Of a stretch of DNA of 60,000 nucleotides, positions 25,077-35,333 are shown piece by piece (position 1 is the first letter of the stretch; each line of letters opens with the position of its first letter). A program made the translations under genes and the position numbers. Source of the DNA: Symsagittifera roscoffensis (lineage: Eukaryota; Xenacoelomorpha; Acoela; Convolutidae); assembly GCF_963678635.1 (NCBI RefSeq), contig NC_087065.1, forward strand, positions 20,963,480 through 21,023,479, given 5' to 3'. The notes under the pieces were generated by a model. That model ran no database searches and was not told the origin of the DNA. It was given only the letters and a program-made list of their open reading frames with translations.

Positions 25077-25360
25077 TCTAGTATTTCAAGTAACCGATTA
25101 GCTTCGTCTTGTAACTGAATGGGGACTTTACTTGCTCGTTATTTTTTGAAAATTGCATCAAGTTTTAGAAGTAAATTTAGCGGTGAATTTACTTTTCCAA
25201 CATCAAATTTAGATGTTGCATAATTTTCCGGGTATGTCAAGAATAGGTCAGCTAATTGTACTAATTCTTTTTGTGTTATCTGAGCGTGTTGAAAATTGAA
25301 CATTCTGAAGAATTTTTTTGTTCTTCGGTGTATTTTGATTTTTGAAATGTTGGTGTTTTT
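25077..25360 (-). pseudogene. Reverse transcriptase N-terminal region (single copy)
   Basis: The minus strand is almost open from about 25,310 into copy 3 of the pol core. It reads NSPLNLLLKLDAIFKK, one stop, then RASKVPIQLQDEANRLLEIL followed by EQYEIISPANK. This matches the usual approach to the RT fingers of gypsy-type elements, in which a basic/Pro segment is followed by an amphipathic helix and a short x-II-x-P-x motif before the first RT block. It is present only once, so only copy 3 of the core has a contiguous RT N-terminus. Confidence 0.7.
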
Positions 25361-25624
25361 GAAAACTAGGGTGTTTTTGTAAAATAACCTCTATTTCGTT
25401 TTTCATTACTTAATATATTAATAATTGATAATTCTTCGTTAAGAATTGTTGATTGACATATATCTAATAGTTGTAGAATATTATTTACTCTAGATGCTAG
25501 TTCTTTTGTGGGAAAAATTGTTGCGTTAGTTTCACATTAACCTAAATTTCCTAGAATTGTTATATATATATGTAAAAAATCATATCTGAGTTTGAGTCTT
25601 GCATGTATTTGATTGATGAAAATG

Positions 25625-25852
25625 TTACTCGGAAAAATTTATGAATTGGTCTGAGTTCAAGGTCAGACATATGAAATCTTGTTGATTTTGTTCTTTATCA
25701 TTTTGGTGAGCTTGTTTGATTGAGAAGTTATAAATATTACCTGATAGTGGTTTCAGATGTTTTCGTTTCTGATTGCTTATAGGGTAAAATTTAGAGAAAA
25801 ATGGTGGTTGTTTGTTTAATCTTTGAAAAAATGTTAAAGTTGTGTTTTTCAT
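25625..25852 (-). pseudogene. Pol segment between protease and RT, no recognised domain
   Basis: A 75-codon frame with a polar, Asn/Gln/Lys-rich composition lies between the protease and the RT N-terminus on the coding strand of the element. It has no Cys motifs and no membrane segment. By position it belongs to the protease-RT connector of the polyprotein, but it is short and not continuous with either neighbour. Confidence 0.35.
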
Positions 25853-25859
25853 TCTTGTG

Positions 25860-26260
25860 TATTTATCTTTTATATGAATTCATGAATTCTGCTGTTTAAG
25901 ATGTTTATAGTTGGTATATTTTTAGTAATAAATGGTATTCCAAAAAATTGTGTTTCATATCTGTGATGTGAAAAGTTTGTTTAAATGGTTTGCTCATGAG
26001 TTTGTTTTGTTCCATTGTTCGAGTGGGAACAAGGAAAAGTTGGATTTTTCCATAATTCGTTAAAATTGACCCTTGTGCGATTGCTAGTCTGCTTGTTGTT
26101 TTGAAGGGTGATAATTTTTAATAAGAATTTTTATTTCATTCCAAGTGGGAATGTTGATGATATCTGAGTCCGCTCCGGAATCTATTAAGAAATCTATTTC
26201 AAGGCCTGGTGTTTGTAATTGTTTGCGTTTTGGACGTTCTAAAAGAATTGGGATTGTCCA
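25860..26260 (-). pseudogene. Retropepsin-like aspartic protease
   Basis: The minus strand at about 26,160-26,225 reads LEIDFLIDSGADSDI, where DSGA is the retroviral/retrotransposon form of the aspartic protease active-site triad. The enzyme acts as a homodimer and cuts the Gag-Pol polyprotein. Downstream codons continue in two frames: SRLAIAQGSILTNYGKI near 26,050-26,090 and, after a further shift, GIPFITKNIPTINIL near 25,900-25,940. That gives at least two frameshifts plus stops, so the enzyme is dead. Position between the CCHC region and RT is as expected. Confidence 0.72.
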
Positions 26261-26804
26261 GTTTTTTCTTTTGGTAGTTGCAGTTCTTTAGGTATATTTT
26301 GATAAATATTATTTGTGCTTGAGAATTCTGTGGGTATTTCTTTTGTTATTTCTTGTATTATTTTTCTATTATTTTGTTATTGTTTATAAGTCTTGAATAA
26401 TATTTTTAAAAGAAATTGATCATGGTTTTGATAGATATGGGAGTATATTGGTTGTTCGTATACAATAGGTTCATACTCGTTTTCAACATGTATCATGTTA
26501 ATTGAAACTGTATTTTCTGTGTCACTTTCACTGTCTGGGGATTCGCAATTGATGCGATTTAATTGCAATTCTGTGCTTTCGTTGTTATCAATACCAGGAT
26601 TATCTGGTTGAGTTTCTTCATTTGCTTGTATCTGATTTATTTGCCTTTGATGTTCAGGTGTACTACTCCTAAATTTTTTTGTGACTTTTGATAACGTGTG
26701 TTAATCCTATGTGGTGACTGAGATTAGTTTCTTTGTCTATTGTATTAAACTGAAGTTCTGTTCTGTGAATTATCGCATGATCTATTTTGAAAGTTGTTAT
26801 ATTT

Positions 26805-27008
26805 TTATCTGTGATACTTTGATCTGTTAATAGAATAATCGCGTGATCTCTTATTTTGATATCTAGGGTTTCGATCATTTGAATAGTTTCTATTCCTATC
26901 GCTGGAATAATTTCTATTGTATGAAGAATTTTCTATTGTATGAAGAATATCTAGATCAATTATCTGAATAATTTCTACTTCTAGAATTTGAATGGGAACT
27001 GGCATCAA
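26805..27008 (-). pseudogene. Basic Arg/Asn/Ser-repeat region after the zinc knuckle
   Basis: A 67-codon frame contains near-repeats of the type NRNYSSDRN / NRNYSNDRN followed by a basic Lys/Arg stretch. Such low-complexity basic sequence next to a CCHC knuckle is common in nucleocapsid regions, where it binds nucleic acid. On the DNA level it corresponds to short repeats around 26,880-26,990 (the text TTTCTATTGTATGAAGAAT recurs). It lies between knuckle and protease, in the order expected for Gag-Pol. The neighbouring 26,377-26,568 frame is acidic (ESPDSESDTENT) and may belong to the same linker. Confidence 0.45.
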
Positions 27009-27211
27009 ACGAAAATTCAGGTTTCAATTTGATCTTGAATAGTTATTTCGATATTGACTAATTTGACTATTTGATCGACTACATCTGTTTTGTGAGAAAA
27101 TTTGTGATTTTTTTTTGATTTAGTGATATTCTTCGATAATTCGTATTATCAGGTGCTTGTTGTCTAGAGTAATTTGAGTTTTTTGGAAGTCGTTTTCCTG
27201 AACTCTTATTC

Positions 27212-27617
27212 CTATGAAAGTTTTTGTTGGGTAAATTTCGATCTTTTTTCATGTATTGATGAAAGGATTTATTTGGTTCTCTATATTTTTGTGGCTTATT
27301 TCAGTTATCTTGTTGTTTTTGTCTGCATTCGGCAATGCTGTGTCCGTATCGTCGGCAATAATTACACCTTTTGTTGAATGATGGTTTGATTTTGAAATTT
27401 GGGTAAATTTCGATCTATGAAAGTTTTTGTTGGGTAAATTTCGATCTTTTTTCATGTATTGATGAAAGGATTTATTTGGTTCTCTATATTTTTGCGGCTT
27501 ATTTCAGTTATCTTGTTGTTTTTGTCTGCATTCGGCAATGCTGTGTCCGTATCGTCGGCAATAATTACACCTTTTGTTGAATGATGGTTTGATTTTGAAA
27601 TTTGGGTTTTTCTCGTA
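27212..27617 (-). repeat. 203-bp tandem duplication carrying two CCHC zinc knuckles
   Basis: Two head-to-tail copies, 27,212-27,414 and 27,415-27,617, are almost identical. Each contains one zinc knuckle on the minus strand, CNYCRRYGHSIAEC (C-x2-C-x4-H-x4-C), at 27,325-27,366 and 27,528-27,569. A CCHC knuckle is the RNA-binding signature of nucleocapsid. Since 203 is not a multiple of three, the two knuckles lie in different frames and could not both be translated without a shift. Confidence 0.9.
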
Positions 27618-27657
27618 GATGTTCAAAATTTCAGTGATTTTTTCAGATAATTCTGTA

Positions 27658-28362
27658 TCAGTCGTTAATATTGTTTAATTGTGAAGTAGTGGTTTGAATG
27701 TTCTTGATATATTGTAACTTTAGACTTTCCGTTTCTTCTAGTCTCATAGTGATCTCTGCTTGTTCTAGTTTATCTACTGGTTTTCTAAAGTCTAAATCTG
27801 GTTCTCGGATTGAGGAAGGATGTGATGCTCTCTTTTTTATTGCGTTTTTTGGCAATTGAGTTGTTAGAGTCATCAATGAGAATTCTGTCGTCTTTGTATT
27901 TTTATAATCATGGGTATTGAGTGAGTATGCTTTTTGGACTAGTGTTTCAATTCCTACTGCAACTTGTTTAATTGTTTCATTTGGTAGTATACGAATCTCA
28001 TTGCATAAAACCCTTCGATGTTGTTTGTTTCTTTCGGAATCAAACGTTTTTGAGAATTGTGAATCTTTTCCAATCTGATTTTATTTCTGTAGGTAAAACT
28101 GAAAACCATTTTTGGGCTGCGCATTTTTGGGCTGGGTTTAGGCTGTGCGTCTATGCATCCAGTTTTGATGAAGTGGCGTGTTTCCTGGTTCAGGTCCTGT
28201 ATTTAAAATTAAATTTGCTGTGACTGCATTTAGGTAATCTTCTACAGAGTATTCAGGGTCTGTGCCTGTAAATAACTTTAGTGGCTTATTCGACGATATT
28301 GATGATTCACCCATTAGGTATGGATTCATAGTCATTTGTAGTGATTCTGTGGCATTTGGCAT
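27658..28362 (-). pseudogene. Gag capsid-like region
   Basis: Fragments in the same orientation follow one another: a 74-codon frame at 28,138-28,362 with PLKLFTGTDPEYSVEDYL, then AAQKWFSVLPTEIKSDWKRF near 28,050-28,110 in another frame, then a 72-codon frame at 27,658-27,876 that is charged and helical (DKLEQAEITMRLEE). A polar start with F-x-G-x-D, a W-F segment and a charged helical end just before a CCHC knuckle is the usual layout of gypsy-type Gag. Several stops and shifts separate the pieces. A short internal repeat (TTTTTGGGCTG) at 28,109-28,135 marks one small duplication. Confidence 0.65.
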
Positions 28363-28399
28363 TTGAGAAAAGTTTGTAGTTGACTTTTTGTTATTTCAT

Positions 28400-29860
28400 T
28401 TTGTTGTAAATAATATGGCAGGGGAATTTCGTTATGCATTTGGGTTGGATGGTATGATTGTGTATTCACTGGGTTTTGTTGTTGAAAATTATTGTTGTAA
28501 GATATTGGGTTACTTCTAGGTTGCCGTTTTTGTTCATTTCGTGTGTATGGTTCGAAAACATCTGGTTGGTCAATATTCTAAGAACCAGGTCTTTGGCTTG
28601 AATAAAATCATTGATGATTTTGATTATAGTATTTTCCATCATTTGATGGATAATAATTAGTTGTATAATAAGGAGATTGATTTTTAGCATGATATCTATT
28701 CATATTATTTTTATTTTGTTGAAAAATGGTTAACTTTCACTTTGTTCTAGTGAGGATCGTGGTTGATCATTAAAAATTACTGAATTTGAGGTTGGTTGTG
28801 GTCTGTTTTGACTTTGTGAGTATGGGTAGTTCTAAGTATTCATATTAGAAACTTTTGTGGATTTTGATCTGTTTACTATGTGCTGCGAAATTATTTCTAT
28901 GTGATTTTTGTTTATATGATGGTTTTGTTACTGGTCGAAAAGTTTGGTAATCCATTTAGGAATATTTTTGTGCAACAGACGGTTTTACTGTGGTTGTGTA
29001 ATTGTTTGTTGAAATGTTGGGTTTTTTGTTGAAATGTTGGGATTTGGAGTTGTAAAATTGGGTTGAATAGGTGAAATGCTTCGTTATGCTTCTGTTGTTG
29101 TTTTTGTTTCATGTATTACTTTATTTATGAAACGTGATGGAGTTTGTCTTGATGTGTAAGATTTCTTGTTCCATTTAAATTGTCTTGATTTATAAAAGTA
29201 GAGTTCAAACTATTATTTCCTGTTCTTTCAGGTAAGAATGAATTGTAGTTTAAAGGCGTTGCGTCAATTGTTAGTGGGTATACTCTAACATAATCTTTAT
29301 TAATAAAGATAGTGCTAATTGCCTGACTTGATATATCTGTTGGTATATTGATAAATATTTTATGAGACTATTCAGGTTCCCAAACATAATCTGTTTGTTC
29401 TGCTAATAAGGTTTCATCATCTGTATTTTGTGGTCTAAAACTTTTTCTTGCTTGTGATCAATATTATGACTAAAATAATCTATTATGAACCATGCTAAGA
29501 TTTTTCGTAAATTGTGTTTAACATGTTGTGTTATGTCATTACTTGTTAGATTTTCTCGGATTGCATTTAAAATTTTTTAAAATATGTGTATTTTTTGTCG
29601 TACAGTTGTATGTCGAGATGTTTGAGTTGGTGAATCGCTTTGAGGTTCTTTTAATTCTAATATAGATACAAAGCTGTAGATAAGTTAGAACACATCATTT
29701 GTGAATATTGATTTTGCTCTTTTTGAGTTTTGATGTTGTATGCTTTTGATGTATTGTGAAAAAAAATTTGAAAATTCAAGATCTAAGTCATCAGTTTAAA
29801 TGAGATATTTATCATGAAATGCGTTTGGTGATTTGATTTCTATTGTGTAGATTCCATATT
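28400..29860 (-). pseudogene. Gag N-terminal region, Asn/Gln-rich, broken
   Basis: Codons without ATG starts remain visible on the minus strand. At about 29,390-29,470 the frame reads RPQNTDDETLLAEQTDYVWE, then after one stop it continues open to about 29,135 (IFINIPTDISSQAISTIFIN and beyond). Another frame at about 29,465-29,580 reads ITQHVKHNLRKILAWFIIDY. Nearer the capsid region, 28,912-29,112 encodes Gln/Asn/His-rich low complexity. The series is consistent with an N-terminal Gag portion, broken by at least two shifts and several stops. I do not recognise a specific family. Confidence 0.5.
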
Positions 29861-29869
29861 GTCATGGAA

Positions 29870-30345
29870 AGGATGAGTAACCGAAGTTCTTCACTGTATA
29901 TCTTAACTAAAATGGTTAGTTTTTTAAAAATTTTCTGTTAATTCTCGGTCGTTGACAAGGGTTGGGTAGTGAATCGATGTTTGAGGTCGTTAGACACTAA
30001 ATAAATTGGGAGGGAAAAAACAAAATTGTTCTAATTGATCCAAAGATAAGCCTTGATGATCAAAATTTTAGATATAATTTAACTTAAACTGAAGATCCGA
30101 GGGAAGCCTTGTTGATCTGTTATTTAAAATGAAATTAATTAAATGAAAACAAGGATAAGCTTAGATAGTTTATCAATAAAGGGTTATGTTAAAAAGGTTA
30201 AGTTTCAGTTTTGATGATTGTTAGTTTCGAGATTTGCTGTTACCTTTAAAGTGATGAAGCTGGGATGAAGGGATGAGTTATATATACTAATGATGTATGA
30301 TTTATACTAACTAATTTTTGTACTTTTATATTCAATAAACATTTT
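29870..30345. other. Non-coding 5' end of the retroelement
   Basis: There is no open frame of note. This should contain the 5' LTR and leader of the minus-strand element, but I found no matching sequence at the opposite end (10,831-11,080) and no clear tRNA-complementary primer site. The edge with the satellite is at about 30,340-30,350, where the text again matches 51,002 onward. Confidence 0.4.
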
Positions 30346-30845
30346 TCAAGTTGTTTAAAATAGCGAATCGATTTGCAAAGATTTTAAGTTTTTCTGAGCA
30401 ATATATTCAAGCTAAGAAACGGTTCATATTTTTCAAAATAATTCAAGGAACGAATCGGTTTGGGGAAAAAGTTGCTTTTTCGAAGCAGCAGTTCAAGCTA
30501 TGAATTTTTTCAACTGTTTTCATAGCGCGAATCAGTTTGCATAAAATATGAGCATAATTTTCAAAGCAAGCTTTTCAAGCTGACAAAATTTTAAATACTT
30601 CGGACTGTTTTTGAAACCAAATCGGTTGGCAAAAAAATTAATTTGTTCTGAGCAAACTATTCCAGCTATGACACTTTGAAAAAAAATCAAAATATTTTAT
30701 AGCATTGTGCAAAATTGTAATGTTTATCTAAGCAAGGGATTCAAGCAACGAAAAACTTTCAGGTCTTTTGCCGAGCGAAATGGTTGGTTCACAAAAAGTT
30801 ATTCCTGGAAAGAAATTCAAGCTATAAGATTTTTAAAACGCCGCG
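30346..30845. repeat. Satellite remnant right of the retroelement
   Basis: Cores of the 85-bp satellite resume (AGCGAATCGATTTGCAAAGA, AACGAATCGGTTTGG) and run colinear with 51,002-51,430 and 53,880-54,310. It is the right-hand part of the satellite block interrupted by the element. The satellite ends near 30,845, where low-copy sequence begins. Confidence 0.88.
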
Positions 30846-32706
30846 CTTGATACTATATATTATTTACTGAAAATCTGTATCCAAAAATCAAACTTTCCAT
30901 TTGTTCTAGTATGTAGAGCATAGAATTTGTTTGTTTTTGCAAAACTTTCTATCAGATCTTAATTCTTTTTTATAGATTTTTTTAGGTTATGTTAACAAAC
31001 ACCCGGTCCGACCACCTCTATACACAAAAAACGCTTGTCATACAATTCTTTACAAGAAACTTGATCGGAATGCACATAACTGCTGTTCTATCATACAATT
31101 ATATGCAGTCTACGGGATAAGAACTTATCATACAATTTTCAAATACGAATTTTCAAATTTTTGTCAAACATTTTTTTCAAATATTATAATGCAAAGAAAT
31201 TGTTTTAAAATTTAAAATGGAAAAAAGTTTTGTCGTCTCCGAACGACGCCGCTTGAAAACAACGTCGGCTAAATGCCCCAGCGAGCCCCTAGAATGCCTC
31301 CGAACAGGAAAACTAAAATGACCCAAACGATGATAGCTGATACTTCAATTTAGAATCGTTTTTTCTTGTGTTTACCTAAACAGAAGCGAAGCGGAGTTTT
31401 GCATTATTACGATGCAACACAAACATAAAACCTCGAAGAAAAAGAAAAAAGTTGAAAAAAAACTACGTGAAACAAAACTTTCGTATGTCTCGATAAAAGA
31501 TAAATGGGAGCCCAGTTAAGGCTGGAGTTACTTGTTCGATTTTTTTTGGAAGTTGTTTTACTGATTCGGGATGAAATGGGTAATTTCAAAATTTTAAAAA
31601 CGGAGTGTGTCCAAAACCTAGGTTTTTTTTTAACAAACATTGAGTAAAAAAAGTGCAAGTTTTAGAGAAACTGAAATCTTCTCAAGAACTTGAAAAATTG
31701 AAAAGTCGCTGCATCTGCTAGCAAAAACTCAACTAAAAATGGTTAGAGAAGTTTCTCTGAAAAATCAAAAAGTTACAATTATGGTCAAAACTTCGAAAAC
31801 ATAACTTTCCGGGGTCTACAAGTTTTTTACAGACAAAACTTTGGCAGCGTAAGATGAGAAGATTTTCATAACCGGGTTTATCGATTGATTATTTGACCTA
31901 AAAATTGGCAGTGCTGTTTTCAAGAAAAGTCAAAAAGTGTTCAAGAAACTGACAATAAATCCAGATTTTGACTTTTCACAGAATGAGGATTATTTTTGTG
32001 ATGGCAAAATTGGGCAACGCCACTTCGGTCAAAAAATTAAAAGTATGATTTTTCTGAGGGCAATAACATTTAGGACCTCATTTTCGAGGGCCTCGGCAGG
32101 GCGTAAAGTTTTTGGGCGTACCTGCAATTTCAGCCGTTTTCCTTAAACCCGTTTTCCCATGGAACCCTAATTCTCAAATTTTGAGAAAAAGAAAAAAAAT
32201 TCAAAAACATGGGTCAAATTTTACATCCAATGATTTTTCTGAAAGCTGTAGACAGTGGGAAAAAAAAAGAAAAAGATACTAGCGGTTTATCCAGTCACAC
32301 GGAGGGGTAGACAATATTAGGCTTGACAGTCCATTTTTCGAAAATCAATGATGAATACCAAAAATGTTCGCACAAAAAAAAACGAAGTTTCCTTAGCATC
32401 TCAAAAAATACCATAAGATGAAAAAACCAAGTCACATAGAATTTCATAAAACCAGTTTTTATCAAACCACATTTCTAGACAACCATGCCAACTAAGACAT
32501 TTGGACTATAGTTCAGCAACAACACAAAACTTACGAAGCGAAAACTTACGAAGTGGAGACAATCTTTGACCAGACAATAATTGAGCCGGAAAAAAAATTA
32601 TAAAGAAAACTTTTAAAGTTTTAAGTCGACGTACAAACTAAAATTATCAACACTTGAAGCTGTCAAGATACTTGGTTTTAGCACAAGAAAAATCTGTGAT
32701 GTCGCT

Positions 32707-32767
32707 CCAACCCCACACAATAGTATGCAAAAGCAACCTTGTTACCTCATGGCCAAGGGAGAAGGAA
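32707..32767 (-). ncRNA. Truncated tRNA-like sequence (copy 1)
   Basis: The minus strand retains the 5' half of the tRNA-like sequence at 56,289-56,369, including the A-box-like TGGCCATGAGG, the possible D-stem CTTG/CAAG and the hairpin TTGC-TTTT-GCA. It stops at GGGGTTG, before the B box. The missing part corresponds to a deletion of about 130 bp relative to copy 2, so this copy is non-functional. Confidence 0.5.
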
Positions 32768-34871
32768 CATCAAAATTATTACGCTTCAATAATAAGTTCA
32801 ATTTCTGGTAGGAAAAGTTGTTTACAGGAAAAAAATCTAGTTTCCGAATAAAAGACGCTTGCTCTCGCAAATGTAAGAAATTTGAAAAAAAATTGCGTTC
32901 GTTCTCAAAGTGAAACCTTGAGAAAAAAATATCTCTGATATCTATGCAAACAATGTTCTCATCTTTCTGAAAACTATTATTTTCTTTTTAAAAGCGAACC
33001 AATTTTTTCTAGCTAGAAAAAATGATCAGGCTAAAAATGTTGCCCTAATTTTGCAATACTATGTTCTATTATATTTTTACACCTGAAAATTTTGTGAAAA
33101 AATTAAATCAAGAATTAATATCGAATCTTTGTTGAACTCCTGAAATCCCCAAAACCACTAACTCGTTCATATCAGGTTCGTAAAAACGTATAAAAGGCTC
33201 ACAAAAACTTTTATATGGAAGAAATGAAACATTTCATTTACATTTCATTTACCGCATGTTTTTTGATCATACACTGATAAATCTGAGAAGTTCCGCGTGG
33301 AATTGCGTGTATATTGAGATATAATGTAATTCAACAGTCGTTTTCAAAAAAAGTTGCTCTTATTCGAAAAATACTATGTTCGATTTTTGTAATTTGCCCG
33401 GGATGACCTCCAGAGACCAAAAATGCTTATCATATCATTCCATAAACTAAGTCTATGAAAAAATACTAGTCATACAAATTTCATACATTTTGCTAAAATG
33501 GTGCCATCAAACTTTCAAAATAGCTTGTTTCTTGTTTTGGCATAAAATTCAGTGTACCGGACTAAATGAAGAAAAAATTGGTGTCAAAAATATTGTAATC
33601 ATATAATTTTTATATGCGAAAATAGTATGACTGGCATTTTTTGACGGCAACTGTAATTTCGAAATTGCCTCAAAATTTTTTTGTTTTTCTTTTCAAACGC
33701 AAAGTGAATTTTGCACTAAAAATTATTGTGAAAGTAATTTTGAAATTGCCCCAAAAGTTTTTTATTTTCTTTCCAAACGCAAATTGAATTTTGCACTAGA
33801 AAACTCTTTCCGAAAAAAAATGTGCATGCAAAATTCAATCTAATTGTGTTCATAAGTAGCCCTGGATACACAAAAATGGAAATTTTTTTCGTTTTCCGTT
33901 TCTCTGAATGTTTTTTAAAAGAAAAATGCTAAAAATCGAAAATAATCATTTGATGCTTTCAGTATATCATTGTTGTAGGAAAAATCTGATACAATTCAGG
34001 TCGTTTCCAATGCAGTATAAATGCGAGATAATCAAACTTTTGATGACTCTAGTGTTGAGTAACCATAGTTTTTGTCACTTGTGTTCGGTTACGAATACAT
34101 TCCAAAACTTTTTTGTGAAATTAAATTAAAAAAAAAAATCAATTTTTTTTTGGTTTATGGAAACATTTCCATATTTGCAAAAAATTTCCATTTTTGAAAA
34201 AAACACTTATCATAGACCTCTCATGCAATTTTTCTTTACCTATGGAATGCCATAAAAAGAGTATGGTTAGCATTTTTTTCATATATGAAAAATGTATCAT
34301 TAGAACTTTTGGTCAATCCAGGTGAAAAATCACACAAACTCGTCTTGGATTACTGATACCTTTTCGGTTTCAGCTTTTCCTTTGGTGAAAAAATTTGAAA
34401 AGGTCCTTTCTGTCGAAAATAGGTATCACCAAGTAACGTCCTTTGCAAATGAAAGAAAACAATTTTTGAAGCAACCTCACCACGTTCCCTCCCCTGTGTT
34501 GGGTGAAATAGCTCAATAGTTTTTTGTGGCATAATTATAACTAATTTGATCTTTTTTTTATTTGATCCAATGTGAAACAAATCGAAAGATCAAAGATCAC
34601 AAATCGAAGCTCATAATAACGCTTGTATCATAATACTAAACAATTTTCGGTATTTTGGTGTTGATAAAAAAGCTAGAGCATCAATCCTGGTTAGTTGCTT
34701 CCCTCGAAGCAATGATCGCGCAAAAAAACTAGAAAAACTTTTCTCGACACTCATGTAGAATAAATAGAAGTCGGTCAATTAATTGCGCGCTATCAACACA
34801 TTAACCATCTGCTTGCGTATGATAAATACTTTTGTTTCGTTTTACTGTTTTGTTTGGGTTGGAGGGAAAGA

Positions 34872-35333
34872 TCATGTGTCATTCGAGCTGACACATAAAA
34901 TTTCAGAGAAAAAAAGTTTTAGTTTTTTGAAAATTTCATCATGAGACAGCCTGACCTTCTTTCTGGCTTCAGAAGCTAACGTCTGTATGGCTGTAAATTT
35001 GTGACCAACATGATCGACCAAACATTTCGAACAGAGTAATTTTTCGCAGTCATCGCAATAATACAAACGCACAATTCTGTGCTGAGTGCAGATGTCTGCA
35101 TCGTAGCCACGATAATCAATAACAGCGTGCAATTTTTTAACATGCCAACCAATGCATGTATCACAAATTTGCAAATTGCTGACAGAATCCCTTGTATCGT
35201 TAGTTTCACAATCTCGACATCTAAACGCCAACTCTTCTTGCAACTTTTCTTGACATGAAGAGCAACATCTTATATCGTCAACTTCGTCTTCAATTTCGGT
35301 CAACTGGGGTTGTTCTACTGTGTTTTCAGCCAT
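34872..35333 (-). CDS. Double B-box zinc-finger protein (TRIM-like, without RING)
   Basis: An intact 153-residue ORF starts MAENTVEQPQ and has an acidic N-terminus. Residues ~23-67 hold a first zinc-binding region with CSSC, CRDC, CDTC and a following HVKKLH, like a type 1 B-box. Residues ~82-113 form a clear type 2 B-box: C-x2-H (CTQH), C-x2-C (CDDC), C-x2-C (CSKC), then H-x2-H (HVGH). A basic helical segment follows (EARKKVRLSHDEIFKKLKLF), where TRIM proteins start a coiled coil, but the frame stops at once. B-boxes are protein-interaction zinc folds, often in E3 ligases or cytoskeletal regulators; the partner here is unknown. There is no RING, NHL or SPRY domain, so it may be a short protein or the first exon of a longer gene. 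An AATAAA lies ~310 bp downstream of the stop. The duplicate copy at 58.4 kb is deleted. Confidence 0.75.
   Translation of the reverse strand: MAENTVEQPQLTEIEDEVDDIRCCSSCQEKLQEELAFRCRDCETNDTRDSVSNLQICDTCIGWHVKKLHAVIDYRGYDADICTQHRIVRLYYCDDCEKLLCSKCLVDHVGHKFTAIQTLASEARKKVRLSHDEIFKKLKLFFSEILCVSSNDT

Larger units (their letters stand above)
10831..30345 (-). mobile_element. Degenerate gypsy-type LTR retroelement with env-like region
   Basis: Reading the minus strand from 30.3 kb downward gives gag-like sequence, a CCHC knuckle, an aspartic protease DSGA, reverse transcriptase with an LDD motif, RNase H, integrase and then env-like segments. The order RT-RNaseH-integrase is that of Ty3/gypsy elements and retroviruses. 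The reading frames are broken by many stops and shifts, so the element is dead. Its 19.5 kb is inflated by a triplicated core, duplications of 203 and 399 bp, and an embedded 1.4-kb satellite piece. I could not recognise LTRs, a primer-binding site, a polypurine tract or a target duplication at either edge. Compared with the element-free copy at 50,729-51,002, about 270 bp of satellite is missing at the insertion, so both ends are probably truncated or rearranged. Confidence 0.85.

Noticed and set aside
10831-30345. Long terminal repeats at the element edges
   Set aside because: By eye no matching sequences were found between 10,831-11,080 and 29,870-30,345; a dot plot would decide.
31269-31349. 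Short hydrophobic frame (AIIVWVILVFLFGGILGA) on minus, a possible membrane exon
   Set aside because: Only 26 codons, no good splice context on both sides, and the region is replaced by other sequence in copy 2.
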